Below are positions 7,443-16,062 of a stretch of 22,275 nucleotides of DNA, piece after piece. Below the pieces are notes generated by a model that saw nothing but the letters and a program-made list of their open reading frames with translations, had not been told where the DNA came from and did not search any database. Positions within the stretch are counted from its first letter, which is position 1, and every line of letters starts with the position of its first letter. The DNA is from Bacillota bacterium (GTDB lineage: Bacteria > Bacillota > Clostridia > Christensenellales > CAG-138): contig JAEEYN010000214.1 of the NCBI GenBank assembly GCA_016288175.1, positions 1 to 22,275 of the forward strand. Reading direction: 5' to 3'. The translations under genes were made by a program, and so were the position numbers.

Positions 7443-7919
7443 ATGCTCCTGGGTAAATCCTTCAATACTCTCGATTCGAAGGGTCGTCTTTTCATACCCG
7501 TAAAATGGCGTGTCGACCTCACCGATCACGTTGTTTTGCTCTACGGTTTCGGGAACACACCCGATGAAAAATACCTTCAGCTCATGAGCTACGACAAGTT
7601 CCTCGAGCTGACCCGCGCGGTGGACTGTCTGCACCCCACCGACCTCACCTTCATCAAGGCAAAGCGTTTCATTTTCCCCAATGCAGAGGAGCTGAATCCC
7701 GATAAGCAGGGCCGCATCCTGATCCCCCAGGAGCTTGCGAAATACGCGAGTCTCAATCTTTCGAGCGACCTCATCCTTCTCGGTCTCAGCGACCATGTTG
7801 AGATCTGGAATCCCGAGCTTTACGAAAAGATCCGTTCCGAATACGATTTCGGTCAGTTTGCAGAGGACATGCAGTCCCTTGCGGACAGGAGCACTCCCGA
7901 CGCGCCCGGCGCGAGGTGA
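7443..7919 (+). CDS. mraZ: Transcriptional regulator MraZ
   Basis: DNA-binding protein of the AbrB/MraZ double swapped-hairpin fold that represses its own dcw operon. The 158 residues contain two copies of the signature: DSKGRLFIP (11-19) and DKQGRILIP (87-95). The N-terminus MLLGKSFNTLDSKGR matches the family start closely, which fixes ATG 7443; AAAGGTGG lies seven bases upstream. It is the first gene of the plus-strand cluster, with its own operator just upstream. Its last bases form GGTGA, so its stop falls in the ribosome binding site of rsmH, suggesting coupling. Confidence 0.98.
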   Translation: MLLGKSFNTLDSKGRLFIPVKWRVDLTDHVVLLYGFGNTPDEKYLQLMSYDKFLELTRAVDCLHPTDLTFIKAKRFIFPNAEELNPDKQGRILIPQELAKYASLNLSSDLILLGLSDHVEIWNPELYEKIRSEYDFGQFAEDMQSLADRSTPDAPGAR

Positions 7920-7924
7920 TCCGA

Positions 7925-8869
7925 ATGGAAAGCTGCTATCATGTGCCGATCATGCTCGACGAAGTGCTCGGTCTTCTCCGGCCTGAGCGCGGCGGCATCT
8001 TTGTTGACGGCACCCTCGGCGGCGGCGGTCACAGCGAAGGCATCCTCCGCCGTCTCGGCGAAAGTGGGCTCGGCGGAAGGCTCTTCGGCATCGACCGCGA
8101 CAGCGAAGCGATCGCCGAAGCAGGCGCAAGGCTCGCCTCCTACCCCGCTTTCACGCCGGTCCACGGCAATTTCTTCGAAATGAAGCGGCTGCTCGCTCCC
8201 TTCGGTGTCGAAGGCGCGGACGGCATCCTCCTCGACCTCGGCGTCAGCTCCCATCAGCTCGACGACGGCAGCCGGGGGTTTTCATACAATGCGGACGCGA
8301 AGCTCGACATGCGCATGGACCGCGATGAAGCCCTCAGCGCATACGAAGTCATCAATGGCTACAGCACGAAAAGGCTGACGGAGATCATCCGCGATTACGG
8401 CGAGGAGCGTTTCGCCTCCCGAATCGCGAACGCGATCGACAAGGCGCGGCAGGCAGCGCCAATCGAGACCACGACCGAGCTTTCGGAGATCATAAAATCG
8501 GCGATCCCCGCCCCCGCAAGGCGCGAGGGTCCCCACCCCGCGAAACGCACGTTCCAGGCGATCCGCATCGAGGTCAACGGCGAGCTTGCCGGCCTCGAAA
8601 AAGCCGTAACCGACGCCTGCCGGTTTTTGAACCCCGGCGGCATCATCGCGGTCATCACCTTCCACTCGCTCGAAGACCGCACCGTCAAGAACGTTTTCAA
8701 AAAACTGCAGCATCCCTGCACATGCCCGCCGAGCGCACCGGTCTGCGTCTGCGGCAGGAAGCAGGAGATCGAGATCATCACCGCAAAACCGCTTACCGCC
8801 TCGGGCGGCGAGCTTACGGCCAACCCGCGCGCAAGAAGCGCCAAACTCCGCGCGGCAAGGCGGCTCTGA
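7925..8869 (+). CDS. rsmH: 16S rRNA m4C1402 N4-methyltransferase RsmH (MraW)
   Basis: SAM-dependent methyltransferase acting on N4 of cytosine 1402 in the ribosomal P site. The protein is 314 residues from ATG 7925, close to the B. subtilis and E. coli lengths. Motifs are the SAM loop VDGTLGGGGHS (27-37), GIDRDSEAI, LDLGVSSHQLDDGSRGFSYNADAKLDMRMD, AIRIEVNGEL and ITFHSLEDRTVKNVF. The start at ATG 7925 is preferred because GAGG sits eight bases upstream; a GTG at 7916 would overlap mraZ by 4 bases but would lie within that Shine-Dalgarno. This is its standard place after mraZ. Confidence 0.97.
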   Translation: MESCYHVPIMLDEVLGLLRPERGGIFVDGTLGGGGHSEGILRRLGESGLGGRLFGIDRDSEAIAEAGARLASYPAFTPVHGNFFEMKRLLAPFGVEGADGILLDLGVSSHQLDDGSRGFSYNADAKLDMRMDRDEALSAYEVINGYSTKRLTEIIRDYGEERFASRIANAIDKARQAAPIETTTELSEIIKSAIPAPARREGPHPAKRTFQAIRIEVNGELAGLEKAVTDACRFLNPGGIIAVITFHSLEDRTVKNVFKKLQHPCTCPPSAPVCVCGRKQEIEIITAKPLTASGGELTANPRARSAKLRAARRL

Positions 8870-8908
8870 TTCAGTAAGAGCTCATATTTATCCAGGGGGA
8901 AGAATACT

Positions 8909-9361
8909 ATGGCAAGGGACATCAGGACGAACGCAATCACCTCGGAACCGGAGCGCGTCTATGCTCCTTCGAGCGGTTCGCTCGCATACAGGTCGGATTA
9001 TGCCTACCGCACCGCGCAGCTCTCGACTGCGCCGAAGCGCAGGCCGGAACCCGCTGTCGAACCCCGTCCGCAGACTCCGGCAAGGCCCCGCCGCCATATC
9101 TCCCTCATCGGCATTGCACGGCAGAACAGATTCCTACCGAAGCTGTTCGCCGTCTGCTGCATCGCGGCCGTTGCCGCCTTCGCAGCGCTCACCGTCGTCC
9201 GTTTCGCGGATATCGCCCACGTTCAGGCGGAGATCAACAACCTCAACAGCCGCATCGAGGCCACGGAGCGCTCCATCAATGACCTCGACTTCAGCAGCCA
9301 GCCGAATATCAACGCCGTCGAGTTCGCAAAGACCGTCGGTCTTGTTCCCGCGCAGCACTGA
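8909..9361 (+). CDS. ftsL: FtsL-like divisome membrane protein
   Basis: Small bitopic protein of 150 residues. It has a basic, proline-rich cytoplasmic tail (1-77), one membrane segment (about 78-98, LFAVCCIAAVAAFAALTVV) and a short extracellular coiled-coil (100-128) with heptad-like spacing (VQAEINNLNSRIEATERSI). Sequence identity to known FtsL is weak, as is normal for this family. The call rests on topology and on the place between rsmH and the class B PBP. FtsL acts with DivIC/FtsB and FtsQ to activate FtsW-PBP at the septum. AGGGGG lies eight bases before ATG 8909. The cytoplasmic tail is longer than in most FtsL proteins. Confidence 0.85.
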   Translation: MARDIRTNAITSEPERVYAPSSGSLAYRSDYAYRTAQLSTAPKRRPEPAVEPRPQTPARPRRHISLIGIARQNRFLPKLFAVCCIAAVAAFAALTVVRFADIAHVQAEINNLNSRIEATERSINDLDFSSQPNINAVEFAKTVGLVPAQH

Positions 9362-9376
9362 CGCTGCCCGTCCTTC

Positions 9377-9472
9377 CGGCGTTTCTTTGCTGCGACGCCG
9401 TGAAGGCTCCGATCCGCCGCTCCCGGATCCCCCTTTATTCCGAATGAAAGGAAGCCCGTACCTTTCACGGGC
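9377..9472 (+). other. Structured leader between ftsL and the PBP gene
   Basis: In the 129-base gap three inverted repeats are seen: CGGCGT/ACGCCG (9377-9382, 9395-9400), GATCCG/CGGATC (9411-9416, 9424-9429), and an interleaved pair. In that pair GAAAGG (9446-9451) matches CCTTTC (9461-9466), and GCCCGT (9454-9459) matches ACGGGC (9467-9472). The last two cannot form together, which is the layout of a switch. No U-tract follows, so this is not a clear terminator. Confidence 0.4.
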
Positions 9473-9490
9473 CCGGAAGGTTCTGCAGCA

Positions 9491-11791
9491 ATGAGCATAA
9501 AGCTTGTCCCGGGAGGGAAGCAAAAGAACAGAAAGAAAAGCAAACCGGCAAATGCTTCCGAACAGCCTGTATCGTTCAAGAAGCGGATGCCGTGCTTGCT
9601 TATTATTTTTGCGGTACTTTTTACGGTTCTGATCGGCCGTGTCTTCTGGCTCACGGTCGTCAACGGGCAGAATCTCAAGAAGCTCGCGGTCTCGCAGTGG
9701 ACGCGTTCCACTGCCCAGTCCGCGCAGAGAGGCATGATCGTCGACTGCAACGGCGTCGAGCTCGCCGTCAACACCCAGGCTTATAAAGTCGTGATCTGGC
9801 CCTCCGCCGTCAAGCCCGGCGAAAGGGAGCGCATCGCGAGCGAGCTGAGCAGTCTTCTCGGCGTCAGCCGCGAAAAGATCCTCGAAAAGCTCAGCAATCC
9901 GAACGTCCGCGAATACACCGTCAAGCGCCAGCTCGACGAGGATACGGTCAACAAGGTCCGTTCCCTCCAGCTCGGCAAGGGCGTCGGCATCGCGCAGGAC
10001 ATCAAACGCTATTATCCCTACGGTACCCTGCTTTCGCAGGTCATCGGCTTCACGAACATCGACAGCGCCGGCCAGAGCGGGCTCGAGCTCGTTCTCGACA
10101 AATATCTCACCGGCCGCGACGGCAAGGTGATCGCCGAAACGGACAGCAGGGGCAACCCCATCGCGGGAAGCAGTTATCAATACATCGAGGCCGCCGACGG
10201 CGACACCGCCCGTCTGACGGTCGACGTCAATTTCCAGAGTTATCTTGAAAACGCGCTCGAGGAAGCGATCCTCGTCAACAACGCGAAGGACGCGCAGGGC
10301 ATTATCCTCGACGTCCGCACCGGCGCGATAAAAGCGATCTCCACAAAGCCCGATTTCGATCCGAACGACCCGCCGAGGAACGACCTTTCCGCCCTCGCCG
10401 CGCTTTCGAAAAACCGCGTCGTGACCGACGCTTACGAGCCCGGCTCCACCTTCAAGATCCTGACCCTCGCCGCCGCGATCGATTCCGGCTGCGCAAATAC
10501 GGATTCGGGTTTTTACTGCAACGGCGGCTATATCGTGAACGGAGAGCGCATCAAATGCTGGAAGCACGCCGGCCACGGCTCCCAGAGCCTCACCGAGGCG
10601 ACGGAGAATTCCTGCAACGTCTGCTTCATGCAGCTCGCGCTCTCGATGGGCACGGAGCAGTTCTATGATTATCTCTACGCTTTCGGCCTCGGCCAAAGCA
10701 CCGGAAGCGGTCTTGTGGGCGAATCGGACGGCATCGTCACCCACCAGAAATACATCACGGCGAACGACCTTGCCCGCATTGGCTTCGGCCAGAGCATCGC
10801 CGTCACGCCGATCCAGCTCGCTTCCGCTGTTGCCGCAGCGGTGAACGGCGGCGAGCTGCATACGCCGTACATCATCGAGGAGATCACCGCCGCGGACGGC
10901 ACCGTGATCTTCAAGGCCGACACAACGCCCGTGCGCCGCGTCATCAGCGAGGAATCCTCGAAGGAAGTCTGCAGGATCCTCCAAAGCGTCGTCGATAACG
11001 GCACCGGCCGCAACGCGAAGATCGAGGGCTACGCCATCGGCGGAAAGACCGGCACCGCGCAGAAATACGACAGCTACGGCCGCGTTGCCGAGGGAAGCTA
11101 CATCTGCTCCTTCATCGGCTTCGCTCCCGCCGACGATCCCCGCTACCTTGTGCTGATCCTCGTCGACGAGCCGCATGTCGGTTCCATCTTCGGCAGCACC
11201 GTCGCCGCGCCCTATGTGCGCCGCGTGCTCTCGCAGATACTGCCCTACGCGAATATCCCGAAAACCGGCTATAACGCCGAGGGTGTCGAGGTCCCGAACG
11301 TTACGGGCATGAGCATGGAGGAGGCCGTCGCCGCTCTCGAAGCGGTCGGGCTTATCGGCGTTTACGAATGCGATTCACCCGTCACCTTCCAGGTCCCGGC
11401 CGCCGGCGAGAGGATGCCCTACGGTTCGTCCGTGCTGCTCTATACGGGCAATGAGGGCATCAATCCCGAACCCGACGAACCCTATTATGTCGAAATGCCC
11501 AACCTCATGGGCATGACCCCGCTCCAGGCCTATACCGCCCTTCGCAACGCAGGGCTCGTGCTTGAACCCAACCCCGCCGATCCCTACGGCGTCGTTATCA
11601 GCCAGAGCATCCCGGCGGGCGATCCCGTCGAATACGGCTCTTCGGTAACGGTTTACTTCGATTGGCCGACCCCGACCCCCGCGCCGCAGCCGACGCAGCA
11701 GCCCGAGAACACGCCCGTTCCGGCCGTAACTCCCGAACCGGCGGAAACGCCCGAACCCACTCCGTCCCCGACGGATGAACCCAACGAATGA
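9491..11791 (+). CDS. Class B penicillin-binding protein with two PASTA domains (PBP2B/SpoVD type)
   Basis: Septal peptidoglycan transpeptidase, partner of FtsW. The 766 residues comprise a basic cytoplasmic tail, one membrane anchor (about 34-55), a dimerisation/pedestal domain (about 75-260) and a transpeptidase domain with SxxK at S319-TFK322, SxN at S374-CN376 and KTG at K519-TG521. Two PASTA domains follow (about 600-657 and 668-730), then a Pro/Thr/Glu-rich tail (731-766). Two PASTA domains are typical of PBP2B, one of SpoVD, so the name stays open. The start overlaps nothing annotated; GGAAGG is 10 bases upstream, a modest Shine-Dalgarno. It lies between ftsL and murE, the standard position. 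The low-complexity tail probably reaches into the wall. Confidence 0.96.
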   Translation: MSIKLVPGGKQKNRKKSKPANASEQPVSFKKRMPCLLIIFAVLFTVLIGRVFWLTVVNGQNLKKLAVSQWTRSTAQSAQRGMIVDCNGVELAVNTQAYKVVIWPSAVKPGERERIASELSSLLGVSREKILEKLSNPNVREYTVKRQLDEDTVNKVRSLQLGKGVGIAQDIKRYYPYGTLLSQVIGFTNIDSAGQSGLELVLDKYLTGRDGKVIAETDSRGNPIAGSSYQYIEAADGDTARLTVDVNFQSYLENALEEAILVNNAKDAQGIILDVRTGAIKAISTKPDFDPNDPPRNDLSALAALSKNRVVTDAYEPGSTFKILTLAAAIDSGCANTDSGFYCNGGYIVNGERIKCWKHAGHGSQSLTEATENSCNVCFMQLALSMGTEQFYDYLYAFGLGQSTGSGLVGESDGIVTHQKYITANDLARIGFGQSIAVTPIQLASAVAAAVNGGELHTPYIIEEITAADGTVIFKADTTPVRRVISEESSKEVCRILQSVVDNGTGRNAKIEGYAIGGKTGTAQKYDSYGRVAEGSYICSFIGFAPADDPRYLVLILVDEPHVGSIFGSTVAAPYVRRVLSQILPYANIPKTGYNAEGVEVPNVTGMSMEEAVAALEAVGLIGVYECDSPVTFQVPAAGERMPYGSSVLLYTGNEGINPEPDEPYYVEMPNLMGMTPLQAYTALRNAGLVLEPNPADPYGVVISQSIPAGDPVEYGSSVTVYFDWPTPTPAPQPTQQPENTPVPAVTPEPAETPEPTPSPTDEPNE

Positions 11792-11874
11792 TCCGCGCCG
11801 GCTTCGGCGCTTTGCCCAATACCCCGAATATTTCGGAGAAAAGGACCCCCTTCGCGGGGATGAGGTGATCGAAT

Positions 11875-13332
11875 ATGCTGATCAGTGAACTTACAAAAAA
11901 CATAGAATGCCGCATCATCGGCAATAACATCGACATTCCGAGGATCGAATACGATTCGCGGCGCGTTCAGCCCGGCGACCTGTTCTGCTGCATCAACGGG
12001 ACCTTTAAGGACGGCCACGATTTCGCGCCCGGCGCCGTCGACGCCGGAGCCGCCGCGCTGCTCGTCGAGAGGGAGCTCCCCCTCCCCGTTCCGCAGATCG
12101 TTGTCAAAAACTCCCGTAAAGCAATGGCGGAGCTCGCGATTGAGTTCTACGGCCATCCCCTCAACGGGATCCCCGTTATCGGCATCACCGGCACCAACGG
12201 CAAGACCACCACGACTTACATGGTCAAATCCATCGCCGAAAAGGCGGGCTACAAGGTCGGTCTCATCGGCACGATCCGCAACCTCATCGGCGATAAGATC
12301 ATCCCGACCGAGCGCACGACGCCCGAAAGCGTCGAGCTGCAGCGCGTATTCCGCATGATGCGCGACGAAGGCGTCAACCTCATCGTTATGGAGGTCAGCT
12401 CCCACGCCCTCGACCAGGACCGCGTCCACGGCATCGAATATGTCATCGGCGGCTTCACGAATCTCACGCAGGATCACCTCGATTACCACAAAACTTTCGA
12501 TAACTACCTTGCGGCGAAGAAGATCATGTTCGAGCGCAGCAAATTCGCCGTCGTCAACGCGGACGACGCCCACAGCGATATGCTCCTCGACGGGCTGAAC
12601 CTCCCCGCGATGCGCTACGGCGTGCGTGCGAACCGCGCCGATATCCGCGCCGCGAATATCGAGATCTGCCCCGAGAACATCGAATTCGACATGATCTGCA
12701 CGATGGGCATTAAGCACATCACCGTCGCGATCCCCGGCCTTTTCAACGTTTTCAACGCTCTGCTCGCTGCGGGCATCTGCCTCAGGCTCGGCATCAGCCT
12801 CAGCAACATCGCAGCGGGTCTTGCCGGCGTCGTGAGCGTTTCCGGCCGTATGGAGACCCTCCCGACGGATGGCTTCGATTTCTCCGTCATCCTCGATTTC
12901 GCGCATACCCCCGACGGTCTTGAAAACCTTCTGACCTCGGTTCGCGGCTTCGCGAAGCGCCGCATAATAACTGTTTTCGGCTGCGGCGGCGACAGGGACA
13001 ATCTCAAGCGCCCCATCATGGGCGAGACCGCGGCCCGTCACTCCGATTTCTGCATCGTGACTTCCGATAACCCGAGGACTGAAGACCCGATGCGCATCAT
13101 CGGCATGGTGCTCGAAGGCGTTCACCGCACGAGCTGCCCCCATGTCGTGATCGAGAACCGCCGCGAGGCGATCCGCTACGCGCTCGGCATCGCCGAGAAG
13201 GACGATATCGTCGTTCTCGCGGGCAAGGGTCATGAATACTACCAGGAGATCAACGGCGTGAAGCATCCCTTCGACGAGAAGCTGATCGTCGCGGAAATAC
13301 TCGAAGAAATGCGCGAGGGCGGCAAAAACTGA
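11875..13332 (+). CDS. murE: UDP-MurNAc-L-Ala-D-Glu:meso-diaminopimelate ligase
   Basis: Cytoplasmic ATP-dependent ligase adding the third residue of the stem peptide. The protein has 485 residues. ATP loop GITGTNGKTTTT (103-114), the catalytic EVSSHALDQDRV, the lysine pair at 215-216 (AAKKIMF) that includes the carbamylated lysine, and HTPDGLENLL are all present. The substrate motif DNPR (398-401), followed by TEDP, marks a meso-DAP rather than an L-lysine enzyme, so the organism should have meso-DAP peptidoglycan. GAGGTGAT precedes ATG 11875. The 83-base gap before it contains two small GC hairpins. murF, which usually follows, is absent. Confidence 0.97.
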   Translation: MLISELTKNIECRIIGNNIDIPRIEYDSRRVQPGDLFCCINGTFKDGHDFAPGAVDAGAAALLVERELPLPVPQIVVKNSRKAMAELAIEFYGHPLNGIPVIGITGTNGKTTTTYMVKSIAEKAGYKVGLIGTIRNLIGDKIIPTERTTPESVELQRVFRMMRDEGVNLIVMEVSSHALDQDRVHGIEYVIGGFTNLTQDHLDYHKTFDNYLAAKKIMFERSKFAVVNADDAHSDMLLDGLNLPAMRYGVRANRADIRAANIEICPENIEFDMICTMGIKHITVAIPGLFNVFNALLAAGICLRLGISLSNIAAGLAGVVSVSGRMETLPTDGFDFSVILDFAHTPDGLENLLTSVRGFAKRRIITVFGCGGDRDNLKRPIMGETAARHSDFCIVTSDNPRTEDPMRIIGMVLEGVHRTSCPHVVIENRREAIRYALGIAEKDDIVVLAGKGHEYYQEINGVKHPFDEKLIVAEILEEMREGGKN

Positions 13333-13368
13333 GCCGTTCCGGCGCTTTAACAAGCAGAGGATAAGTTT

Positions 13369-14388
13369 ATGCAGAACATGATTTTGGCTTTTCTGGTCGC
13401 GGCGGCTGTGGCGATCGTCATCTCGCCGTGGTTCATCAAGATGCTGCGCCGTCTTAAATACGGTCAGGTCGAACGGGCCGAAGGCCCCCACGCCCACTCC
13501 GCGAAGGAGGGCACGCCGACGATGGGCGGCATCATGTTCATCATCGGCATCATCGCCGCAGTGCTGATCTTCAGCGATTACGGCATCGCGCTTCAGTATT
13601 CGATCCCGGCGCTCGCGATCATGGTCGCGTTCGGCCTCGTCGGTTTCCTCGACGATTTCATCAAGGTCAAGATGAAGCGCAACCTCGGCCTCAAGGCGTA
13701 TCAGAAGATCATCGCGCAGTTCCTGATGGCATTTGCCGCGGCGTTCTTCGCCTATAAGAGCGAATTCATAGGCTCGAAGATCTACGATCCCCTTTTCGGC
13801 GGGATCGAGCTCGGCTGGTGGTACATCCCCTTCATGATGTTCACGATCATCGCGATCGTCAACAGCGCGAACCTGACCGACGGCCTCGACGGCCTGCTTT
13901 CCGGCGTAACGCTGATCTACGCCCTCGCGATGGGCATCCTCTTCCTCTATTTCGCCAAAGCGTTCGATTCCGGGATGTTCGGTGAGCCGCTCTTCATCGC
14001 GGAGAGCAAGGGAATGCTGAACATGGGCGTTTTCGCCTTCGCCGTTGCCGGCGGCTGCGTCGGGTTCCTCCGGAGCAACAGCTACCCCGCGAAGGTCTTC
14101 ATGGGCGACACCGGTTCGATGGCCCTCGGCGGTGCGATGAGTGCGATGGTCATCTACAGCCGTTCCCCCTTCATCTACCTGCTGATGGGCTGCTGCATCG
14201 TCGCCTCTGCCGTCAGCGTCGTGCTTCAGGTCGGTTCCTTCAAGCTCCGCCACGGCAAGCGCATCTTCAGGATGGCGCCGCTGCACCATCACTTCGAAAA
14301 ACTCGGGTTCCCGGAAACGAAGATCGTCGCCGGGTACATGATCGTAACATCCATCTGCTGCCTTGCGGCGCTCGCGCTGTTCTTCTGA
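13369..14388 (+). CDS. mraY: Phospho-MurNAc-pentapeptide transferase MraY
   Basis: Integral membrane enzyme that transfers phospho-MurNAc-pentapeptide from UDP to undecaprenyl phosphate, giving lipid I. The protein has 339 residues with about ten hydrophobic segments. The active-site aspartates are D95-D96 (FLDDFIKV) and D171/D174 (NLTDGLDGL). FMGDTGSMALGG and the histidine loop APLHHHFEKLG are intact. GAGG lies eight bases before ATG 13369. It follows murE by 36 bases, with murF missing between them, and is followed by a 244-base structured gap before murD. Confidence 0.98.
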   Translation: MQNMILAFLVAAAVAIVISPWFIKMLRRLKYGQVERAEGPHAHSAKEGTPTMGGIMFIIGIIAAVLIFSDYGIALQYSIPALAIMVAFGLVGFLDDFIKVKMKRNLGLKAYQKIIAQFLMAFAAAFFAYKSEFIGSKIYDPLFGGIELGWWYIPFMMFTIIAIVNSANLTDGLDGLLSGVTLIYALAMGILFLYFAKAFDSGMFGEPLFIAESKGMLNMGVFAFAVAGGCVGFLRSNSYPAKVFMGDTGSMALGGAMSAMVIYSRSPFIYLLMGCCIVASAVSVVLQVGSFKLRHGKRIFRMAPLHHHFEKLGFPETKIVAGYMIVTSICCLAALALFF

Positions 14389-14447
14389 GGCAAAGGATGA
14401 TCCCTCCCCGGCGGACCGGGGACCGGGGCAAAAGCCCCGCCTGATTC

Positions 14448-14591
14448 ATAAAAAGCCGCCCGAAGGGAAGCGGCAGGCCGTGGTTTTGTTGGCGCTTGGC
14501 ACGGCTCCGGGCTCTTCGGCAACGCTAAGATTTTTGAGAGATAAGCATCGGCACATCTCTCAAGAGTCTTGGTCCTTCGGGCGGTTTTTAT
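14448..14591 (+). ncRNA. Unassigned structured RNA element ending in a U-tract, between mraY and murD
   Basis: The ends pair: ATAAAAA-G-CCGCCCGAAGG (14448-14466) with CCTTCGGGCGGTTTTTAT (14574-14591), an 11-bp GC-rich core extended by A-T pairs and followed by no gene start for 41 bases. Inside are a 6-bp stem GCCGTG/CACGGC (14477-14482, 14500-14505) and a 19-bp hairpin, 14524-14542 against 14555-14573. That hairpin abuts the closing stem and contains four G-U pairs. The G-U pairs work only on the plus strand, so the RNA should be read in the direction of the operon. It does not match a T-box, SRP RNA or the riboswitch cores I know. It may act as attenuator, processed small RNA or mobile hairpin element. 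Two more small hairpins precede it (14406-14440). Confidence 0.6.
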
Positions 14592-14632
14592 AAGATTCTA
14601 AGCTTTTATTCGCAGAAATTGAGGTGAAACTC

Positions 14633-16018
14633 ATGTGCAAACCTCCGAAACCGAACGGAAAGACAGCCCTCATCGTCGGCATGGCGAAGAGCGGTATTTC
14701 GTCCGCAAAGCTCCTTTATAAAAAGGGCTACAATGTTATCATCAACGATCTCAAGAGCGAGATACCGGGCCTTGAAGAAGAGCTTTCCGGCATCAAATAC
14801 ACGAACCGCCTCGGCGTCGCGCCGGAAGCGCTGCTCGAGGAGGCGGACCTGATGGTCCTCTCCCCCGTCATCCCGATCTTCAAGCCCTTCGCCAAGCAGG
14901 CGATCCGCATGGGCGTTGAGGTCATCGGCGAGATCGAGCTCGGCTACCGCTACTGCAACAGAAAGACCGATTTCGTCTGCATCGGCGGCACGAACGGCAA
15001 GACCACAACGACGGCGCTCACGGGCGAGATCTTTAAAGCGCATCACGCCCGCCTAGGCGAAGGCCGCGCGTTCGTTCTCGGCAATATCGGCGTTCCGATC
15101 ACCGAGCACGCGCTCGAGACCCGCGCCGGCGATACCGTCGTTGCGGAGATCGCCTCTCTCCAGCTCGAAAGCATCGTCAATTTCCGCTGCAACGCCGCCG
15201 GTCTTCTCAATATTTCCGAAGACCATGTCAACCGCTTCGGCAGCATGGAAAACTATATCGCCGCGAAGATGCGGATGTTCGAGAACCAGACGGAGGAGGA
15301 TTTCGCCGTTCTGAACGCGGACGATCCGATCGTTTCCGCCGTCCAAACGAAGGCGAGAAAGCTTTTCTTCTCCCGCCTGCATGAAGTCAGCGAAGGCGCT
15401 TTCGTCCGCGAAGGGAAGATCTTCTTCCGCATGGACGGCGCCGAAACGGAGCTCATTCCCGCGAATGAGGTCGGCATCCTCGGCGCGCACAACCTCGAAA
15501 ACGCGCTCTGCGCCGTTGCTCTTTCGATGTGCAGGGGCGTTCCGGCGGATATCGTAAGCGACGTCCTCCGCTCCTTCCGCGGCGTTGAGCACCGTATCGA
15601 ATTCACACGCGAATTCAAGGGCGTGACCTTCTATAACGATTCCAAGGGCACCAACCCGGAATCCACGATCAAAGCCGTCGAAGCGATGACGAAGCCCACA
15701 GTGCTGATCCTCGGCGCGGGCAATTACGACAAGCAGAGCGACTACCGTCCCGTTTTCCGCGCGTTCAACGGGCGCATCAAGGCCGTTGTCGTCAACGGTT
15801 CCAACACGGACGCGATCCTCGAAGCGGCGGAGGAGGAAGGTTATGAGAACATCCACGTCTGCCCCGACGATTTCCGCGAGCTCATCTATACCGCGTTCTC
15901 GTTTGCCGAAAGCGGCGACGCCGTTCTGCTCTCCCCCGCCTGCGCGAGCTGGGGCATGTTCGATAATTACGAGCAGCGCGGGGATATTTTCAAGCAGATC
16001 GTCCGCGAGATGCAGTAA
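14633..16018 (+). CDS. murD: UDP-MurNAc-L-alanine:D-glutamate ligase
   Basis: Cytoplasmic ATP-dependent ligase adding D-Glu to UDP-MurNAc-L-Ala. It has 461 residues with the three Mur ligase domains. The N-terminal domain has GMAKSGISSAKLL. The ATP loop is GGTNGKTTTT with K123. Also seen are NISEDHVNRF, the lysine in AAKMRMFENQ, LGAHNLENALCA, HRIEF, NDSKGTNPEST and SPACASWGMFDNYEQRG. ATG 14633 is chosen because GAGG lies eight bases upstream; the GTG at 14624 is part of that site. Oddities are SPVIP where the family usually has SPGIP, and SWG where many have SWD or SLD. It is the first gene after the structured RNA. Confidence 0.95.
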   Translation: MCKPPKPNGKTALIVGMAKSGISSAKLLYKKGYNVIINDLKSEIPGLEEELSGIKYTNRLGVAPEALLEEADLMVLSPVIPIFKPFAKQAIRMGVEVIGEIELGYRYCNRKTDFVCIGGTNGKTTTTALTGEIFKAHHARLGEGRAFVLGNIGVPITEHALETRAGDTVVAEIASLQLESIVNFRCNAAGLLNISEDHVNRFGSMENYIAAKMRMFENQTEEDFAVLNADDPIVSAVQTKARKLFFSRLHEVSEGAFVREGKIFFRMDGAETELIPANEVGILGAHNLENALCAVALSMCRGVPADIVSDVLRSFRGVEHRIEFTREFKGVTFYNDSKGTNPESTIKAVEAMTKPTVLILGAGNYDKQSDYRPVFRAFNGRIKAVVVNGSNTDAILEAAEEEGYENIHVCPDDFRELIYTAFSFAESGDAVLLSPACASWGMFDNYEQRGDIFKQIVREMQ

Positions 16019-16062
16019 CAGCGCCAGCTCTCTTCCGAAGACGGACCCGAACGGGGAATAAA

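Noticed and set aside
9446..9472. H-type pseudoknot before the PBP gene
   Set aside because: The two 6-bp stems interleave but leave zero bases for the loop that must cross the first stem, so both cannot form at once. They are better read as alternatives.
9134..11176. 680-codon minus-strand open frame opposite ftsL and the PBP gene
   Set aside because: It is antisense to a PBP with all three catalytic motifs and has low-complexity composition, so it is a shadow frame.
11653..14292. Very long open frame on the minus strand opposite murE and mraY
   Set aside because: It runs antisense to two clear enzymes with intact motifs. Its protein is Arg/Asp/Glu/Val rich with no recognisable domain, as expected for a GC-rich shadow frame.
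14448..14591. SRP RNA or T-box leader
   Set aside because: A GCAACGCTA string and a GAAGGGAAGCGGC string recall SRP RNA, but they are in the wrong order and the tetraloop domain is missing. The T-box TGGNACCGCG motif is absent.
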